Source: CAZSAL01 sp964604825 (lineage in GTDB: Bacteria > Elusimicrobiota > Elusimicrobia > 2-01-FULL-59-12). From it: a DNA stretch of 5,030 bases. The notes under the pieces are model-generated. The model was not told where the DNA came from. It ran no database searches and worked only from the letters and a program-made list of their open reading frames with translations. Numbering within the stretch: position 1 is the first letter of the stretch; each line of letters begins with the position of its first letter. The stretch lies in contig CAZSAL010000089.1 of the NCBI GenBank assembly GCA_964604825.1, positions 1 to 5,030 of the forward strand, read 5' to 3'. Positions 1 to 2,115 of this stretch are shown here, one piece after another. Made by a program: the position numbers and the translations under genes.

Positions 1-401
1 TTGCCTACAACAAACGTGTCAAACGTGTTCTTGGGATTGAACGGCAGTTCCCCGCTCCCGGATGAGCGCTCCCGTTCGTGCGTTGGTTCAACCGCCCTCG
101 CATTGGCCGGCACTGTAGATCCAACCGGTGATATTTGCGCCCCTCCAGGGCTGATCTTGAACCTCACCTGCAACTGGCGTCCTGCCGCAACAGCCACAGC
201 ATCCTGCAACAGGCTCAGGTAATTGTCCTTTAACCAGACTTCGCTGAATTCATTCGGCGTTTCAAGCGTGACATGATTGTTGTCCATGGCACCCGCTCGC
301 AATGGAGCAAACCACATGCTGAATGTGTCCTTGCTCAATTTCGAGCGTAGATGTTGCTGCGCCGAATCCCAAATTTTTTCCGCCGAAAGCTGCGTTTGCA
401 T
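1..401 (-). CDS. dnaA: Chromosomal replication initiator DnaA, N-terminal part (cut by window edge)
   Basis: DnaA binds 9-bp DnaA boxes at the origin, opens the AT-rich duplex and loads the replicative helicase. Reading leftwards from the ATG at 401-399, the frame is open for 133 codons to the window edge, where two bases of codon 134 remain. Domain I (about residues 4-85) is recognisable: IWDSAQQHL at 10-18, FSMWFAPL at 27-34 and PNEFSEVWLKDNYL at 49-62 resemble E. coli FSMWIRPL and PNRFVLDWVRDKYL. A short polar linker (about 90-118, rich in S, E and R) is domain II. LPFNPKNTFDTFVVG at 119-133 is the usual entry to the AAA+ domain III. Walker motifs and the DNA-binding domain lie outside the window. 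The start is not certain: an in-frame GTG at 428-426 would add nine residues, and neither start has a clear Shine-Dalgarno site. ATG 401 is preferred because family similarity begins there. Identity is inferred from motifs and is strong. Confidence 0.93.
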   Translation of the reverse strand, partial: MQTQLSAEKIWDSAQQHLRSKLSKDTFSMWFAPLRAGAMDNNHVTLETPNEFSEVWLKDNYLSLLQDAVAVAAGRQLQVRFKISPGGAQISPVGSTVPANARAVEPTHERERSSGSGELPFNPKNTFDTFVVG

Positions 402-420
402 TCTGTCAAAAAGCTCGTTC

Positions 421-429
421 TTATTCACC
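421..429 (+). promoter_or_regulatory. DnaA-box-like 9-mer at the dnaA start (one mismatch)
   Basis: TTATTCACC matches the consensus TTATNCACA at eight of nine positions, differing in the last base. It lies 20-28 bases upstream of the preferred dnaA ATG and overlaps the alternative GTG start codon (428-426), where bound DnaA could block dnaA expression. One single-mismatch 9-mer can occur by chance, so this is weak by itself. Confidence 0.3.
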
Positions 430-450
430 TGACCCAAAATCACGGCCAGC

Positions 451-516
451 GTCTTTTTTTAAAGTCTTATACCGCGGCAAAAAACATTCTTTCTTTTAAA
501 TCCGCAGTCTTTTTTA
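451..516. other. AT-rich stretch with repeated GTCTTTTTT, possible unwinding element or dnaA promoter region
   Basis: This stretch is clearly richer in A and T than the flanking coding DNA and carries T or A runs of six or seven. The word GTCTTTTTT occurs at 451-459 and 507-515, and a related GTCTTATA is at 464-471. Repeated AT-rich words next to DnaA boxes are a feature of DNA unwinding elements, but the boxes here are about 180 bases away. The same bases would also contain the dnaA promoter, with TATAAG on the minus strand at 471-466. Which role applies cannot be told from sequence alone. Confidence 0.3.
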
Positions 517-699
517 CTCACACACCAAAAGCGCCGCCCAGACGTTTAAATATCCTGTTGATTACCAATGAGTTACCATAGAAGGCCTTCTTCCACTGTT
601 TCATCTTTGCCTTCGCCCGCAATTTCTTCCAAGCCGTTCTCGTTTGCGTACCCAATTAAAGCAAACTGACAAAAAGTTACTAGGACAACATATTAACTT

Positions 700-719
700 T
701 TGTCCACAAGTTATTCACA
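700..719 (+). promoter_or_regulatory. Pair of DnaA boxes in tandem
   Basis: TTGTCCACA at 700-708 (one departure from TTATNCACA) and TTATTCACA at 711-719 (full match) lie in the same orientation, two bases apart. Close tandem boxes support cooperative DnaA binding. They sit about 300 bases upstream of the dnaA start and 64 bases beyond the glnB stop, and a GC-rich run (721-729) follows. Two adjacent good matches upstream of dnaA are unlikely to be chance, though whether they serve initiation or dnaA control is not decided. Confidence 0.6.
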
Positions 720-782
720 TGGGCAGCGCAACCAATAAAATCAAGGACTTCGCCGCTTTGCAAGCGTCTTTCAGCCCCCGGT

Positions 783-1121
783 TTAAACTGCCTGATCGCC
801 CGATTCCCCGGTCCTTATCCGTACCGCGCTATCCAGCGGTGATACGAATACCTTCCCATCGCCTATCTTTCCTGTGCGGGCCGCATTGACTATCGCATCC
901 ACCACCGAGTTCGCCTGTGAATCCGCCACTGCAATCTCAATCTTTACCTTTGGAAGAAAATCCACCGTGTATTCGCTCCCGCGGTATATTTCAGTGTGGC
1001 CCTTCTGCCGTCCGAATCCCTTGACCTCTATTACCGTCATGCCTTGGATTCCCAGCGCAGTCACGGCAGCTTTTACTTCCTCCAATTTGAACGGTTTGAT
1101 AATTGCCTCGATTTTTTTCAT
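783..1121 (-). CDS. glnB: PII nitrogen regulatory protein (GlnB/GlnK family)
   Basis: PII proteins are cytoplasmic homotrimers that bind ATP or ADP and 2-oxoglutarate and report nitrogen, carbon and energy status to targets such as glutamine synthetase adenylyltransferase, nitrogen kinases or the AmtB ammonium channel. The protein is 112 residues, the standard family length. It shows the N-terminal MKKIEAIIKPFKLEEV, the T-loop (about 37-55) with Q39 and YRGSEY at 46-51 including the uridylylation-type Tyr51, K58, the B-loop TGKIGDGKVFV at 83-93 with K90, and RIRTGE at 101-106 near the C terminus. All key ligand residues known for E. coli GlnB are present. The residue pattern is closer to GlnB than to GlnK, but the two cannot be separated safely here. 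No amtB or glnA adjoins it. The gene stands alone, pointing toward dnaA, and no Shine-Dalgarno site is visible before the ATG at 1121. Confidence 0.97.
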   Translation of the reverse strand: MKKIEAIIKPFKLEEVKAAVTALGIQGMTVIEVKGFGRQKGHTEIYRGSEYTVDFLPKVKIEIAVADSQANSVVDAIVNAARTGKIGDGKVFVSPLDSAVRIRTGESGDQAV

Positions 1122-1155
1122 GGTGATTAGTCTTGTTTCACCCGCGACCTAAAAC

Positions 1156-1182
1156 ATTATCAACTGAAACTGGAACTGTAAA
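1156..1182 (-). promoter_or_regulatory. Candidate sigma-70-type promoter for glnB
   Basis: On the minus strand TTTACA (1182-1177) resembles a -35 element and GATAAT (1161-1156) a -10 element, each matching five of six consensus bases. The 15-base spacer is short. TAATGT, two bases further on, would give 17 bases with a poorer -10. Transcription would begin near 1149-1150, leaving a leader of about 28 bases. No sigma-54 site with the required GG-N10-GC spacing was seen upstream. Confidence 0.4.
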
Positions 1183-1275
1183 CAGGAATTTCAAAATTGC
1201 TTCGCCAGCCCTGCCGCAATGAGGTGTCGGCGTTTGCATGCGGTGTTAACCGGTTCCATTTGATTGGCGGAATAT

Positions 1276-1313
1276 AAAAAGCGCCTCAATTTTGGATGGC
1301 TTTGGCGCCTTTT
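1276..1313. terminator. Hairpin with A tract and T tract, possible bidirectional terminator
   Basis: AAAAAGCGCC (1276-1285) pairs with GGCGCCTTTT (1304-1313) in nine of ten positions, with an 18-base loop. Read rightwards, GGCGC is followed by CTTTT. Read leftwards, the stem ends in TTTTTATA. This is the layout of an intrinsic terminator working in both directions, but the core is only five G/C pairs and the loop is long. No gene ends here, so it may only insulate glnB from transcription entering from the right. Confidence 0.35.
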
Positions 1314-1365
1314 CGTCACGGCAATCACATAAAGAGACCTCTGCAAGACCCGCTAACATGCGAAA

Positions 1366-1384
1366 TGTGGAGCTTTTATCCACG
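1366..1384. repeat. Dyad GTGGA-N7-TCCAC containing a DnaA-box-like 9-mer
   Basis: GTGGA (1367-1371) and TCCAC (1379-1383) form a perfect five-base inverted repeat around seven bases. The right arm belongs to TTATCCACG (1376-1384), which matches the strict DnaA box TTATCCACA at eight of nine bases. The left half, read on the minus strand, keeps only TCCACA. It could be a weak DnaA site upstream of glnB or a chance dyad. Confidence 0.25.
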
Positions 1385-1430
1385 CCTTTTATAAGGGATT
1401 TCCGCGGAGCAATACTGTGGAGTTGTCAAT

Positions 1431-1465
1431 ACACCGGTAACAGGTGTTTCAGGACATGGGTAACA
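1431..1465. mobile_element. Possible insertion-sequence end remnant (repeated GGTAACA)
   Basis: GGTAACA occurs at 1436-1442 and 1459-1465, 23 bases apart, and the second copy lies in CAGGACATGGGTAACA. Read on the minus strand, this is TGTTACCCATGTCCTG followed by a second TGTTACC. I recall such TGTTACCCATGTCC ends with internal subrepeats from insertion sequences with rve-type DDE transposases (IS481-like). That is recollection, not a search result. An inverted ACACC/GGTGT dyad (1431-1435 and 1443-1447) overlaps the inner copy. No transposase frame and no partner end were found nearby, so this would be a solo end or debris. Confidence 0.3.
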
Positions 1466-1476
1466 CAACATTGTCC

Positions 1477-1503
1477 ATCTTCCATCCGCTATCTTCCATC
1501 TTC
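1477..1503 (+). repeat. Short direct repeats of ATCTTCCATC
   Basis: ATCTTCCATC occurs at 1477-1486 and again at 1491-1500, a period of 14 bases, and ATCTTC is repeated once more at 1498-1503. The pyrimidine-rich block looks like intergenic simple repeat sequence. No function is evident. It abuts the possible insertion-sequence end on its left and a perfect small hairpin on its right. Confidence 0.6.
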
Positions 1504-1509
1504 TTTGGT

Positions 1510-1524
1510 TGCGGCTTTGCCGCA
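1510..1524. repeat. Perfect small hairpin TGCGGC-TTT-GCCGCA
   Basis: Six base pairs, TGCGGC (1510-1515) with GCCGCA (1519-1524), close a three-base loop. There is no following T run, so it is not a terminator. Such compact GC hairpins in gene-free DNA are often copies of an interspersed element, but copy number cannot be judged from this window. Confidence 0.4.
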
Positions 1525-1555
1525 CTGTGGTATTTGCCTCTAATACGCAAATAAT

Positions 1556-1590
1556 TTACGGACGAAAATGCGTCCGGGTTGTAACCGTAA
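1556..1590. repeat. Overlapping inverted repeats (alternative stems)
   Basis: CGGACG (1559-1564) pairs perfectly with CGTCCG (1571-1576) around a six-base loop. TTACGG (1556-1561) is also a perfect complement of CCGTAA (1585-1590), and the two stems cannot form fully at the same time. No T run follows. It lies more than 200 bases upstream of the small-RNA promoter, and its purpose, if any, is unknown. Confidence 0.35.
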
Positions 1591-1774
1591 GGGCTTGTAC
1601 AGCGTCCACTTATACAGGTCCATGCGACAGCGAATTAAACGGAAAAGACACATTAAGAAGCATGACTTATACTTTTCAAATTCATTTTACAAAGATAAGG
1701 AAGTATGATTTATTACTCGTGTTGCGACGCTGAAAAGGGGCGTAAATATGGCTAAAAGGGCTTGAATGCGGGAT

Positions 1775-1805
1775 TTGCAACATGGTTCTTTGATTTTTTT
1801 ATAAT
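1775..1805 (+). promoter_or_regulatory. Candidate promoter of the small-RNA unit
   Basis: TATAAT at 1800-1805 is a perfect -10 element, preceded by a run of seven Ts. TTGCAA (1775-1780) is the best -35, but the spacer is 19 bases, longer than ideal. Transcription would start around 1810-1812. The pairing with a strong terminator about 100 bases downstream, with no protein gene in between, supports it as a genuine promoter. Confidence 0.5.
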
Positions 1806-1809
1806 TTCT

Positions 1810-1920
1810 GTCCGGGCGCGTGAGTGCCGCCCCGGTAGAGTTCTTCGTGTGCCTACGTTGCACTCATCGAATTCCCCGGGCCTTTCGGCCATCTTCTGGC
1901 TGACTGGCCCGGTTTTTTCT
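1810..1920 (+). ncRNA. Candidate structured small RNA of unknown family
   Basis: This stretch of about 110 bases runs from a promoter with a perfect TATAAT to a strong intrinsic terminator and holds no convincing reading frame. It is rich in pairing. CCGGGCG (1812-1818) can fold with GCCCCGG (1829-1835) using one bulged C. TGAGTGC (1821-1827), in that hairpin's loop, is a perfect complement of GCACTCA (1860-1866). GTAG (1835-1838) can pair with CTAC (1853-1856). CCGGGC (1812-1817) is also a perfect complement of GCCCGG (1907-1912), the terminator's right arm. It does not show the signature sequences of SRP RNA, tmRNA, RNase P RNA, tRNA or a T-box, and I do not recognise the family. It could be a free small RNA or a regulatory leader whose read-through reaches ileS, although ileS starts about 190 bases after the terminator and has its own candidate promoter. 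The start is estimated from the -10 element. Confidence 0.5.
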
Positions 1921-1923
1921 TTT
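1876..1923 (+). terminator. Strong intrinsic (Rho-independent) terminator
   Basis: CCGGGCC (1876-1882) pairs perfectly with GGCCCGG (1906-1912). The 23-base interior contains a second small stem, GCCA-TCTTC-TGGC (1888-1900). A tract of ten Ts interrupted by one C (1913-1923) follows directly. The orientation is rightward. As no protein gene precedes it on this strand, it most likely ends the small RNA that begins near 1810. It also isolates ileS from upstream transcription. Confidence 0.8.
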
Positions 1924-1986
1924 ATCCCTGTAGATCCAAGCGCTATTCGTCATAGCATCGGAAAGTCTCGCGAACCCGTTTTTGGC

Positions 1987-2059
1987 GTAGGACAGGCGTC
2001 GCGCCTTTCTCCAATTTTTTATAAATTTAAGTCAGGGACAGGCAAGATGCCTATCCTAC
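1987..2059. repeat. Pair of interspersed palindromes (GGACAGGC type)
   Basis: Two related units face each other. The left has GTAGGACAGGC (1987-1997), continuing into AGGCG-TCG-CGCCT (1994-2006). The right has GGACAGGC (2036-2043), a five-base loop and GCCTATCC (2049-2056), one mismatch from perfect. The outer ends, GTAGGACAGGC (1987-1997) and GCCTATCCTAC (2049-2059), are also inverted copies with one difference. An AT-rich stretch separates the units. I recall elements of the form GGACAGGC-N5-GCCTGTCC followed by TACGG as abundant in verrucomicrobial genomes, which would make this a REP-like pair. It lies between the small-RNA terminator and the ileS promoter. Confidence 0.6.
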
Positions 2060-2072
2060 GGGTTCCCCTTCG

Positions 2073-2101
2073 TTGACACTGCAATTACCCGCTGATACCG
2101 T
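2073..2101 (+). promoter_or_regulatory. Candidate ileS promoter with extended -10
   Basis: TTGACA (2073-2078) is a perfect -35. After exactly 17 bases comes TACCGT (2096-2101), which keeps the key T, A and final T of a -10 and is preceded by TG at the extended -10 position (2093-2094). Transcription would begin near 2108, only about eight bases before the ileS ATG. The middle of the -10 is poor, so the call is tentative. Confidence 0.4.
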
Positions 2102-2115
2102 TCGCGTTTCTGAAA

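Larger units (their letters stand above)
402..782. other. Intergenic region upstream of dnaA, candidate origin of replication (oriC)
   Basis: No convincing gene is seen in these 381 bases between the glnB stop and the dnaA start. What is visible: two DnaA-box-like 9-mers at 700-719; a third near-match, TTATTCACC, at 421-429 overlapping the possible upstream dnaA start; and an AT-rich stretch at about 450-520 with T runs and the repeated word GTCTTTTTT (451-459 and 507-515). On the minus strand TATAAG (471-466) could be a dnaA -10 element, but no good -35 lies in front of it. Bacterial origins often adjoin dnaA and combine DnaA boxes with an AT-rich unwinding element, so an origin is a reasonable inference. 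Only two or three boxes are present, fewer than in many origins, and a purely autoregulatory role for DnaA at its own promoter is an alternative. Confidence 0.5.
1122..1799. other. Gene-free stretch between glnB and the small-RNA unit
   Basis: No reading frame in these 678 bases has recognisable protein similarity, a ribosome-binding site or a sensible start. The stretch holds the glnB promoter candidate and a set of short repeats and dyads listed separately, including a possible insertion-sequence end. The part from about 1540 to 1760 is AT-leaning, and nothing convincing was found in it beyond a hairpin at 1559-1576. The mixture of small repeats suggests an accumulation site for mobile debris rather than a lost gene, but a decayed gene cannot be excluded. 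Confidence 0.6.

Noticed and set aside
1..222. Plus-strand frame at the left edge (73 codons)
   Set aside because: It is the antisense shadow of the dnaA N terminus.
720..745. DnaA-trio unwinding motif next to the box pair
   Set aside because: A GC-rich run does follow the box, but the next bases do not show the repeated three-base pattern expected.
754..766. Hairpin CGCTT-TGC-AAGCG beyond the glnB stop as its terminator
   Set aside because: Five base pairs only, and on the glnB strand no T run follows directly; the nearest T-rich run is over ten bases on.
1196..1230. Sigma-54 promoter for glnB
   Set aside because: GG and GC pairs are present on the minus strand, but the ten-base spacing between them is not met; the closest case is one base short.
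1705..1755. Sixteen-codon frame MIYYSCCDAEKGRKYG after AAGGAAG, as an ileS leader peptide
   Set aside because: Only one isoleucine codon is present, the AAGGA is too close to the ATG, and the frame ends before the small-RNA promoter.
1820..1903. Short GTG-started frame within the small RNA
   Set aside because: No ribosome-binding site and no recognisable peptide; the bases are better explained by RNA pairing and the terminator.
1762..2076. Plus-strand open frame of 104 codons over the small RNA
   Set aside because: It runs through a TATAAT box, a strong terminator and a palindrome pair, with no family similarity and no ribosome-binding site.
1806..2115. T-box leader or tRNA gene before ileS
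   Set aside because: The T-box core sequence is absent, and the only T-arm-like string (CGAATTC near 1868) has no pairing stem or acceptor arm around it.
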